Shown here: positions 10,924 to 21,600 of the stretch, in pieces
Position numbering within the stretch: position 1 is the first letter of the stretch
Layout of the letters: every line of letters begins with the position of its first letter
NCBI RefSeq assembly: GCF_003144195.1
Contig: NW_020290005.1
Location: 310,001 to 374,000, forward strand
Length of the DNA stretch: 64,000 nt
Direction: 5' to 3'
Source: Ceraceosorus guamensis
Lineage: Eukaryota; Basidiomycota; Exobasidiomycetes; Ceraceosorales; Ceraceosoraceae
Notes under the pieces: model-generated
What the model was told of the DNA's origin: nothing
The model's database searches: none
Seen by the model: the letters and a program-made list of their open reading frames with translations, nothing else
Position numbers and translations under genes: made by a program

Positions 10924-13900
10924 TCACCAGCCGGTGGAAAGTTTGCGAGGCGGTGGGGTAGAAGCTCCCAGAGAGTGGAGTGCTGAGAGGTGAGCCTTTT
11001 CTGGCAAATTGCCAAGTATGCGCCTCAACTCTTTGGCGTCCTCCGTAGAGCTGCCAGAACTCGTACTAGACTGTCGAGTCAGCTCTGGGACGAGCTCCTG
11101 CAGCAAAGATGAGCAGTCGCAGGGGCGTCAAAGACCAAGCAACGTATGAAGTCACGTATCACGTCTAATGATGATGTTGTCGTCAACGAATCCACTCACT
11201 GGCTCGCTCAGCCGCTGAGGCGTGCTTGGCACGGTCGATGGCTTAGATTTGGGCGTATGCCAGTCGGTGCTCGAGACCGAAGATATAGATCCGTCGGACC
11301 TTCTAGGTGAATCAAGTCGCGAAGGAGGGCTTCCAATCCAACCTCGACCAGCTTGCAACGGGCTGCCGAACGAAGATCCATCTTTTGGCTCGATTCCGAA
11401 CTAAGATATGCACGTTGATTGGCTAGGCAGAATGTCAGCAAGTTGCGGAGGAGCTTGCGCGCGCAAGTGCGCTCTACTCGCCTTGGCGTACAGCTCTTTG
11501 TCCAGATTGCGCATGGCGAGCGAATGGAGCCGCAGATCTTCTTTCAGCTTAGCTTCTCCTTTCAGAGATGTAGGAGGAACGCCAGGAGATGCGTATTGAC
11601 TTGCCCACTTGTATCGACGTCTGCCCGCTGGCTGCACAGGCTCGAAGTTTTTCGGCTTGGATAACAAGGTCGCGGATGAGGTTGCAGTGCTCTCTGGACT
11701 ACCACAACTGCCTCCAAAGCAGCCGCTGACCGTTCGTCTGAGCTTTTTGAACCTGTCTGCAACGTGTGGCGGCTTTTTGCGCGCCGCGATTCCCGCAACA
11801 TCAAGGATGTCATCCACAAGCTGAATGAAAGCGAGGTCTGCTTGAGCTTACTCGCAACACGGCGGTGCGTTCTTCGAGCGCGTGCCAATCTCTTCGCGAC
11901 CGAGACTCACGACGGCATCGGGAGGGCCGCGAGGCTCCAATGGTGCTGTCGCATCATCATGCCTCCGATTCAGAGGGACGTGATCTGGATCAGAGCCACG
12001 TTGCACTTTCTCACCCGTAGTCGAGGATGGCGCAAATACAAATTGACGTTTGTGGATGTGCGGCACACCGCTCCGTGGACTGTTCGGGTCTGCTCGATTC
12101 AAAGGCGACAAAAGTCGCTGCGGATCGAGTGCGCACCTTTATCAGACTTTGTGCTTCTCCCTCGCTAGCAGCGCAGCTCACCTTTGTGCCTTCAGGCACT
12201 CTACTACCCCACTCGGCTGCGTCGTTGAGATTCACGCGGCTCAATTCGAGTAAATTTTCGACAAACTTGAAGCTAAGCCTGGACCTCAAACTCACGACTC
12301 AAGAGGTTCGTCAGATCTGGCTCGGATCTGGATCGTGTAGGCGTCAACCATCTGACCTCGTCGGGCTTGGAGCCGACGACATGATCGTAGCGAGACGGAC
12401 AAGTAAGCTGCTGCCAAAGCAAAGGCATCATCAAGCAGAGGCTCACTGTGAACGATGACGGAGGAGATTCGGGTCTCGAATCCCAAGGCGTCGGCCTGTT
12501 TCTGAAGTGGTCCCTACCTCCCGACAGCTCACCGAAGCTGAGCGGTGAAAAAGGTGCGGAAGGAGGAGAGGAGGGCGAGACTTTCGCTGATGGGTGTTTC
12601 GAGACCAAATAATCAGATCCAGGAGAGTTAGAGACAGTCTCGGTTGTGGTTCTAATGCGGCGCGAGTGATGACCTAAAGCTTTGGGCGCAAAGCCAGGCA
12701 TCAGCTATAGGCAGGTTCGGGTTGCTAGGAAAGAGGCCGACTTGACTTACTCGTCAGCCCGCTTCCGTTTCGGGAGGCATCTGAATGCCTCGCTGCTGAC
12801 AGCAATTCATGCTCGTTTGTCTGCTGCACCGAAGAAGGCTGGACGTCTATGCGTCGTCTGCTGGCCCGCAGTCGATGCATTGCTATTGGGCCAATATCGT
12901 GCGAGCCCCACAAGGAAGGGTCGCGCGGACCTTGGAAAGTGGCGCGCCTTGGGGGATCATATACCGTGGGCTGAGAACTACGAATTCTTCTGGGCTCTCC
13001 GACCGCAATGTCCACCCTGCCGAAACACTTCAGGCAGCCCTTGAGCGGGGACCTCCGATTTATCTCCGACTCAACAGCATCTCGTTTGGATAACGAGTGT
13101 CGGTTCGGGGTGGTGTGAAATGACCCAGGAGAGCTGTGGGTTGAAGTAGATGTCTGTGCGACGTTTCTAGTCATGAGCGTCTGGTCGGAAGCCCGATGTA
13201 GCTACTTGGCACTCACGCTATACAGCCTGGGCGGTGTCTCCGGACGGAGATCGTGTGCAAAGGGACCCTCGAGAAAATCGTGTCGGTGCGCATTTGAAGT
13301 GGAGCCCTTTCCACCATCGTAGAAGCGCTGCAACTTTACACGTTTGCTGCTCGCACCATTCGAATTTGGCAGCCGTCCATCTGCAGGAGGAGCCATGAGT
13401 CTCGGCACGTGCGGCTGAAAGAACACTCGGTCTTGCGGCAAGCGCGTTGGCGTATTAGCTCCCTCAGACGAGGATGGGCTTGCATGATGTCGCCAGATCA
13501 ATCGATGGCGCGGAGTAGAAGTCATGTAATTTTCACTGTCGCTACGAGCAAGTGACCGCGCATCCTCGGCCTTGCAAAAGATGCATCCTGTGAAAAGCTT
13601 GCGGAGCGGCGCGCGTCGGTGCAGGGTGATGTTGTTGGGCCAGAGTCTCACATGTGCGGCCTGTCGCTTGATCAAAGTCTTCGACAATTCACCTTGTCTG
13701 CTCAAAAACTCGGAGACCGAATTTCGCGACATTGTCTCGAGGCTTGCTGAGATCGGGCTGCCAGGCCTAGAGTTGCGGGGTGCTGAGACGCTTCGATCGA
13801 GCACAGGGTTCAACGACGCTACTGCTTTGTTGACCCTGGCGCGAGAAGGATTGATGAAAGCACTCCATTTTTTCTTGAGACTCGCTGGGCTAAGAGGGTT

Positions 13901-14299
13901 GCTTATGGTATCAGCGTCGCCACTGCGGCTTCTCCTTGGTGCGGCACGCCATGCATTGAAAGCGTCAGACCTAGACTTTGTGAGCATCAACGGCTCTGAG
14001 ACTGAGCTGCTCGGGCTTGGACTGAGGTGAAGAGGAAAATGCTCCGGACTGGACCTCGCAGGGCTCAGTGCGGACTCGTTGTCCAACGCAGATCGTGGAC
14101 GCGTCTTGCCGAACGATCGACTCGCCCACTTGAAGAATGCCTTCGGCCCGAAGCCGCGGCGTTGCAAGCGTGTTGAACTTGGCTGAGCCTGAATGCGTGG
14201 TGTGTCACTCTGCGCAGCGGTGCAAAGAAATGCCAACGCACTGTAACAAATCAAAAGTGCTGCGGCAAGACCATGGTAGGCTAGCAGGGTTCGCCGCAT
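10924..14299 (-). CDS. Large secreted, mostly disordered basic protein (unrecognised)
   Basis: My model joins eight exons (13217..14299, 12751..13153, 12296..12679, 12182..12216, 11911..12117, 11478..11820, 11200..11381, 10924..11097) into 936 residues. The first five exons are well supported by phase. The junction between 11478 and 11381 uses a weak GTAGAG donor and is tentative. The N-terminus has a clear signal peptide (MRRTLLAYHG, then a hydrophobic stretch ending near TAAQS), followed by a dibasic LQRR site that could be cut by a Kex2-like protease. The rest is Ser/Pro/Arg-rich with many SRS and SPxR words. Scattered cysteines sit in short motifs (TGCIFC, GCLKC, GCFGGSC). No known domain is visible. 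A secreted or cell-surface role, possibly effector-like, is inference. Confidence 0.55.
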
Positions 14300-15918
14300 C
14301 TTGAGCAGCGAGGCTCTGAGTCGATTCTAGCGCGCCAACCTAGGGAGCAGAAGTGATTTTGTTCGTGAAGTTGTGTTTCAGCTCACAAAAGGCTTTTTGA
14401 AGGTCGGCGTGCTGTCGAAGGCCTGCTCAGATACTTGGACCGACCGAGATTTGTAATAGCAAGAGCCAGTGACCAGCACTGACAGAGGTGAATAGAAGAG
14501 GTACGGGACGAAACTCTGGGAGTGGGCGCTCCAAGACAATCCAGGGAGGGCCCTATTTGAATGGTTCGTTGCGACATCCTGGTCGGACACGCACTCACGT
14601 ATCTTCATTTCGAAGCCGCCTTGTGTCGATCTGTCTGCGCTAGTTCACGGCCCGCGTGGCGGCCAGGAGGTCAGGGAGCCACTGACTGCATAGTCCAGCT
14701 GCCCCCACGTCTGCTCGCAGCAACCAGCTTCCGCCGTTCGCAAGTGGCGTCATCACTGATAAGGCATGGCTTGGCACGCGGGTACTCGCAAGATAGATCC
14801 AGTGGCAACCGAGTCGTGCCTGCCACGTCTGTGACCATGAACCCGCCGAGCCCGGCCCACATGCGCCCTTCGTTGTGAACCAGCGGGTGAAGGCGGGCGT
14901 CAATTTGCGATCGTGCGCCCAGCGCATGCAAGCGGTGTTCTCCTTTCTGCAACTCGTAGATGAATGATAGAGAGGCGAGCCCTCCTCCGGTTGCCAAGCC
15001 GCGTAGAGGCAATCTCGGACTGCCAAGAGCGGCTTTGGGCGCCCATACGCGTGATCGACTTCGACTGCTTAAGCGGACCGTATAGAACAATGTCTAGCTG
15101 ACTCCGAAAGCAGACCCTCGATGGTTGATGCTACGGCGGTGGTGCAGGAAGACCAGTCTGATGGCAAAAGGAAAAGGTGCAGGGAAAGATGGCGGCACGA
15201 AGAAAGTTGGATGACTGAGACGGCCCGCGTACGGGCAGGGCGCACGCGGCGGCCAGCATTTCACTCGGCGCAGGAACGTGAATCCTGCAGACGGACCGGA
15301 ACGAAAACGTTTTAGTGCATTTGTTTCGCCGAGGTCAGCTTCCGAATATGCCCTTACTCAGGCAGCTTCGCCACCTTGTCTCACCAGCCGTGGTCGTCCG
15401 TGGCGGATGTGGTGCATGCTGAGCAACACCAATCTCCTACCGGCGCGTCCCACCTAGCGAGCTACGGTCCATTGTTCGGTGACTCAAATCCTCGAGCCGC
15501 ATGAGAGGGCCAGTGCAACTTGCAATACAACAGAGCTCGGACGAGAGATCAGGGCGTGTCGGCTGCTTGTTGACTCACACTCACGAACGCGTCTGAGAAG
15601 CCGCGTTTGGTGTTGCCCGGGACTTTCATGCCCTCAATCCACCGCACGACGGCCATAAGCTGCCGTACAACTTACAGCGTTGCCAAGATGCCATCGCGCA
15701 GCGATCGCAAAGTGATGAGCTTTGTAGGGCACACAGGCAGTGAGTCATCCAATGACGCTGCGGAGAACAGCGCAGCTGAGCGACAGTCGGATGTCGCGCA
15801 TGAGCATCAATTGACTCAGGCTGAGGTTGCGGAAAAGTGTTATCGCCTAGTGATGGTGGGTACATGCGCAACTCCACGTGGACGAAAGGCGATGACGCGC
15901 ATCAACAATGGAACCATC
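14300..15918. other. Intergenic region, no supportable gene
   Basis: This 1.6-kb gap lies between two minus-strand genes. Two overlapping minus-strand frames cover about 14640-15090, but neither starts with ATG (both open at TTG) and neither has a recognisable motif. Nothing else of note is visible. Confidence 0.5.
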
Positions 15919-17811
15919 TCAGACAGATTCCGGTGAAGTTTCGGTGGTTTCCCCATCGTTCTTGACATCTGATCCAATATCCAAGCCAAGAAGCGCCTTA
16001 TTCTCTTCCGTATTGGTGGTAGCCGCAACTTGCGTCTGGTCAGACGCCGTGCGCGCGCTCAATGAGTCCACCGTTTCGGCCGTCTCTGCGCTTAGTTGAG
16101 ACGCATCCGATGTGGCCGGCGAGTCGCTGCTGCTGATGTCATCGTCCGAAGTCGCAGAGGGAGCAATGCTCTGAGATGGCAAGTCGGGCAGGTCGAGCTC
16201 ATCTGGTATGGCATCAGGAACAGCAGCGAATCTTGCGAGATCTGGCTCGTCCTTTGATTCCGACTCTTGACTGGTGGTCGTCATTGGTCCACCTAAACTG
16301 ACAGGGAGGCCCTCCACCCCTTCAGCAGAGGCAGCGCCGAGCTCATCGACCTGTGCGCCAGGCGCAACTGCTTCAGCCGCCGCTTCCGCCTCGGCTGCAG
16401 CTTCTTCAATTGTGAGATCTGGCGATTCCGAGATATTTTCCTCATCAAAGACAGGTGCAGTGTCCCTGACTGGCAGCTCGAGCTCGTCATCCTCGAACAA
16501 AGGTCGACTCAGCGTCTTCGAGGGTGAGGTAGATTCTGCTCGCGCCACAAGCGCTGCGGGTATGGCACGTACGGGGCTGGTGCTCATGCTGCTAATGGGA
16601 GGAGGAGGGCCGTCAAGTTGAGGTGGTCCGCCTGCTCCGCCCGGAGGGATCAATGTAGGGCCAGTCGCCCGTCCTGTCGGACTCATCGGTGCAGCTCTTA
16701 CTCTCATAGGCGAGCGGGGGACAGAATCCGCAGTAGCGGGAGAACCGATCGTGTAGCCCTCCGTTGCCCGATTTGGAGGAGAAGATGGGTCTGCTGGTGC
16801 GGTGACGCTGCTGCTCCTCCTGCCTTTGCGAGGCTGGCCAAGGCTCAATTGGGCACTCGTGGGCGGCTCTGCTGGTGGGTCAGGCATCTCTGTAGCAATC
16901 GTGAGCAGCTCGCGCAACTGTGCATTCTCGTAACGCAGTCGCTCCTCTTCCGTTGTGTCTTCCAGAACTTTTGCAGAGCGAGCAGCATCGGGGTCCCCAG
17001 CCGTGCCGGTGTAGCCTCCAGTTCCATGCCATTTAGGATCGGCGCTCGGTGCGCTACCGTATCCGCGGCTCTCGGTATATCCCGAGGTGCTTTGCGAAAT
17101 TGAGCCAGGTTCGGCTGCGCCGGAGGCAGGGCTTTTCGGTGAAGGAGAGGCGGCCACCTCACCATCCAAAGTACGCATAGCAAGACGCACTAAGGATCCC
17201 ATTTCGCTTAGACGACTCGACACGGCTGTCGATTCGGACAAGTCTCGGCTGGATTGGTCCTCTTCTGCTTGTGCAAGGAGCGACTCGTAGTGAGATGTGA
17301 GCTGAAGTGTGTGCGATTGAGTTGCGTGCTGTGTCGATGCGGGCGTGTGCACCAGTCGATCAGCATACAAACATCCGCACCCGGCACAAACGATCTATGC
17401 TCACGGAAAAGGACCTGAAGCGACCCATGATAGTTTCCAAGGTCTGCTCGTATTCCCTCAGCAGCAAATTGAGCTGCTTATTCTCGTGGGCAAGTGTCTG
17501 ATTCTCAACTACCAGGCTGGCGTTAAGCTTTTCCAAATTTGATTCAAACTTTTCCTTGGAAATGTCCAGGTTGAATCGACGAAGCGCATATCCGGTGTTG
17601 TTGTGGAGCGCTTGTCCCTGGGCGCGTATGCGACGGACATTCCTCAGCTCCATCTCAAGCGGTTTGGGCTCCGTCACCTCTGACGCACCTTCAGCTCATC
17701 GACTCTGGCTTGCAATTGAGCGGCCACCTCTCTATTTGTCGTTAGCTGCTGAGAGAGCTCCCCAACAAGCAGCCACAGACGCTGATAGTCATCACCTTCA
17801 ACTAGCGTCAT
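15919..17811 (-). CDS. SIKE/FGFR1OP2-family coiled-coil protein (STRIPAK component)
   Basis: Three exons (17689..17811, 17405..17617, 15919..17328) give 581 residues. Exon 1 starts MTLVEGDDYQ and forms a helix (ELSQQLTTNREVAAQLQ). Exon 2 carries the family's signature coiled coil: HNNTGYALRRFN, then ENQTLAHENKQLNLLLREY and EQTLETIMGRFR. Exon 3 continues with the helix SHYESLLAQAEED and, near residue 245, YENAQLRELLTIA, which is the second conserved block. The remaining ~300 residues are acidic, Ser/Pro/Ala-rich and not conserved. Animal SIKE and its fungal counterparts are part of STRIPAK, the striatin-phosphatase-kinase complex that controls cell fusion, polarity and septation. The gene is divergent from the PH-domain gene, 873 bp away. 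The family call is from recalled motifs. Confidence 0.78.
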
Positions 17812-18684
17812 TACTCAAGCTTGCGATGAGTAGTACGCGATGCTAGCGGCGGGAGGAAGGAAAGCTAATCACCGACGGAACCGATCGGCTTGTGTCGAAT
17901 GTTGCGTCCCGATGTGGTAGTTCTAGAATGGCGCTTGACCAACAGATGCTTGGTAGTCCGAAAAGACGTCTGCAGGTATGAAGAATGGCGGTACGACAGG
18001 TTCCACGATGTTGAAGCTGGACCGAATGGCTGGTGAATGGAGGGACAGTCACAGTTTGAGTGGTGAGTCAGTCACGATCGAATTAGTCAAGAGTACGGAC
18101 GTCACGACTCACGACCCCTTTGTCGTACGAGAGATGTGGGCGGGCTTCTTGCTTTCTGCACGCAGTCGTGAGTTGAGCGCAGTATAGCAATCTTGAATCA
18201 CCCTCGCGTGCAGAGCAGGGCATCATGCAGCAATAACAATCAATTATAATAAGAAGAGCGCGCTGATACCGCGGTATGGTACCTCGATCCTGCGCGTCTC
18301 ACGAGTCGCTTCTCGCTTTGGGAGATCCCCGCGCGGGCACACATGAGCCCATCGTACAGCACGCGCGACCATCACGGCAAAGCCAATAAACAGTCCTTAC
18401 GCTGGATGTATTCACCGTTGCATCGGTGTCAGGCTGCCAGTCCAGAGCGTAGATTGAGTCGCTTCTAAGGGGTGTACGTATACACCAGATTGCACCAATC
18501 ACAAGCTGCCGCCCGAGAGGTCTCGTTCGATCCACCCTCATCGCCAATCGCGTCTGTTGCACCTTTCGGTCAGCAGCGATCGTACCAACATCACGCCTTG
18601 ACTGTATCGTGCTCTCTCCTCAATGCCACCGCGAGCTCTTCATGAGCGAGTGTCACGCGCTCAATCATCACCAGAACAGCAAAG
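17812..18684. other. Bidirectional promoter region between SIKE-type and PH-domain genes
   Basis: The two genes are transcribed away from this 873-bp gap. It contains CGTCACGACTCACGACCC-like words near 18099-18117, related to the decamer seen elsewhere, and an AT-rich patch (18236-18255). I see no coding sequence. Confidence 0.5.
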
Positions 18685-21600
18685 ATGAGCAATTTTCCTG
18701 AAGAGCGAGATGACGCTGGGCCCTCGCGAAGCCCGACCACGCCTAGGGTCGCACCATCTAGCATCACCAAAAATGTCACAATAGCCACGTCCTCGGCAGC
18801 TCCATGTGCAACATCAGCAATGTTCAGCAGCAGCGCCGTTGCTGCAGACACTGCAGATGTCATTCTGGAGCGCAGGATCCCGATCTATGTCCGATTCGTG
18901 CCCCGCGATATTTGGTTAAGAATGCATGTCGACCTTGCCAGCACAATCTCGGCTGTCAAAGACGCGGCCTTGGAGAGAGCCGGAGTGCCTTTAGAAGATC
19001 CTACAATGAATCCAGGATTCTTCGAGGAAGTCACAAATGCCTCTGCCCTCGCTTCCATGTCAAAGAGCGGATTGGGTCTGCCTCCAGAGGTCTCGACGCT
19101 TCCAAGAGGTTTCTTAGCTAGACGAGCTGGCTTCATCGGCTCGGGCAATGCTGGCGGCCCAACCCTCGCTCTGTGGGACTCGTCTGTACCGATAAGCTCG
19201 CCGCGTCACAAGACGAAGGCAGCCTCGACCGCATCCGCTGCTGCTCAGCATTTGCATGGAGACCCTGGCCGAGGAGGCATCGGAAAATTGGGCCCCGTTG
19301 GTGCTGGCTTCCCCGCCGTGTACAGCCTTCCGACCCTGTCGAATAGACGTCAACAAGCAACAGGCTCGAGCGCCGTTTCTCACGGCGCGCACGATGCGAC
19401 GAGTAACGGAGAGCTGTTGTCCATTGCGCCCGCGTCGCCTCTAGCTGCGAGCGCATCTGTGTCCCCAGGCCTCATAGTCAAGCCCAGCAGAAGGCCCACC
19501 ATGCCGTCGAGCGCATCCTCACCAGACATCGAGACTCGCTCGCACATCAGACAGGTGACAGACCGGTCTGCGAGGCACATGACCAGCTTTTCTGCTTTGG
19601 CCGCCGCCGCAGCTACTTCCTCTCCCTCACCCACGTCGACCAGACAGGCACCGACGTCATCCGACTCTCATAGCTACGCTGCTGCATCGCAAGCGGCAAC
19701 TCCATATTCACTCTCCAGCGCTCCTGATTCACCGTCCGTCGTCGTTTCGCGGCGCCAAGCATCCAAGAAGGAGACTTCACATCACTCGCAGGATCAGTCA
19801 CTCACTGCTGACCTAGACGCATACACGGACTGGACAACATATGGGCTCCCGGGCAATTTAGAGGCGCTGCGGCTAGAGCAGGAAGCCACTGCGCGTACGA
19901 GGAGCCCGGACCCCAGCGCGGATGTTGCCCGCAAAAGTGAAGCGCTCAGTGCCGGCTCGTCGTCGGCGACCTCTACGGCCGTGTCTCGCGCTGCTGCTTA
20001 TACCGCTGCGGCGACTGGCATGTCCCCATCCATGAGCTCGTCGACTGCCGCGAGCGCCGACATAGGTAGCTTCGGGGTTACGTCGCCAGATGACGAGCTC
20101 TCGACGAGCGCCAGCACAGTCCCGGAGCCAGACGTCATCGTAGAAGCCGCAGAAGCTGAGCTCTCAAAAGAGGGCGCACGCGAACAAACACCAAATGCAC
20201 AATCAAAGGCATGGCAAGGAGGGTCTCAGCCTGGCAGGCGCGACCGCAAACCACCTTCGACCACACACCCCTTCGATTCAGACGAGTATGAAGAGTCGAC
20301 CAGCGAAGAGGAATCCGTATGGGGTGACGTTGGAGATGAACCTGATCAGTCTGGTCAAATGACTTCTGCGGGAAGATCGTCCCTGTCCACCTCATCCGAG
20401 GACAGCGAGAGTGAATTGGCCCTCAGAACCATTGACGACTCACAGCTTTGGGGCACACAATTGGAGGAGCTGATGGAGCAGAATGCAGCAGCAGCAGCGG
20501 CAGCGGCGGCAGCAGTGCAGCCATCAGCAATTGGGACGCCGGCAGCAACTGGACAGCCCACTCGCTCCTCGCCGGCACATACGCGACAAGCATCCATTCT
20601 CCCTGGCGGAGTGGCTAATGCTTTAGCTGCTCAGTCGCAGCCGCGCATACCGCGGAGAGAAGGCAGCGTGTCTTCAGAGCGCGCTAGATCTGGGACCATC
20701 ACGGTCTCGAATTTGTCAGTCCAATCTCCGGCAGGAACGTCTGCGCCAGCTTCTGCGACTACGCCTGTTTGTTCGGAGTCGGAAGTAGTCAATCATCTTG
20801 CACCAAGCGTCGATCGGATCGCAAGGAAGCCCCCAGCGATTCGTCGCGTCGGATTGGACGACGTCGAGATTCACAGCAAGTCATCGGAATCCAGTCTAGG
20901 CAGCAACGCACATAGTCTATCCAGAGACGGTGTCAATTACAGCCAATTGTCGACGTCTACGCACGCCAGTAGTCCCGCCAAGTCGGTCCCGCGCCCTACC
21001 GGTAGGATCGCAGGTATACGCATGGACGAGATCTCCGCATGGGATCAAGCCGCGCATCCCATGTCGCCGCATTACGCCCTCTACTCATTCACAAACGGCA
21101 TGCTCATGGAGGACTGGCGAACAGTAGCAGCCTTCAAAGTGAGGCCATTTGAGCTCATCGAAGTACAATTTGCCAGGCAGAGAGACCGAGTACACCTACC
21201 AAGAATGGGCGAAGCCAATCTGGCGGTTACAAGCTCTCAAGCCGCAGCTACCGCGTCGGCATTAGCAGCTGCCAGTGCTAGAATGCGCATCAGAACGCCA
21301 GCGTTGGACGAGCGGTACGTGGAGCCTTTTAGTGAAGGGTGGTACTACGTCTTGAAGTCCAGTAGCGGCTCTGGCAAACATTCCAAGGCTGGCTTAGGGA
21401 CTTGGAAGCTTCGATACGTGGTTGTACGCGGATGGATACTTTCGCTCTTCAGGCAGAAGCCAAGTCGGCCCGATCTGACTGTGTCGCGCGGACTCTTCAG
21501 TTGGCACCTAGGCACGACGAGATGGGTCGTTACGGAAAGAGCAGACGGCGCAACCAGCCCACCTTTGCCCTATGGAAGGCTGGCGTCCGAAAGCATTTCG

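Noticed and set aside
12273-12450. A 36-nt GTGAGC...CAG segment inside exon 3 of the secreted-protein gene that could be an intron
   Set aside because: It is too short for this genome, where the smallest supported intron is about 63 bp, and the frame reads through it.
14640-15090. Two overlapping minus-strand open frames of 128 and 139 codons, one with an RGLAT word like a mitochondrial cleavage site
   Set aside because: Both open at TTG, not ATG, with stops just upstream. There is no matching family and no good splice partner.
18480-18550. A GTTCGATCC word resembling a tRNA B box
   Set aside because: No acceptor-stem complementarity, A box or anticodon arm could be found at the right spacing.
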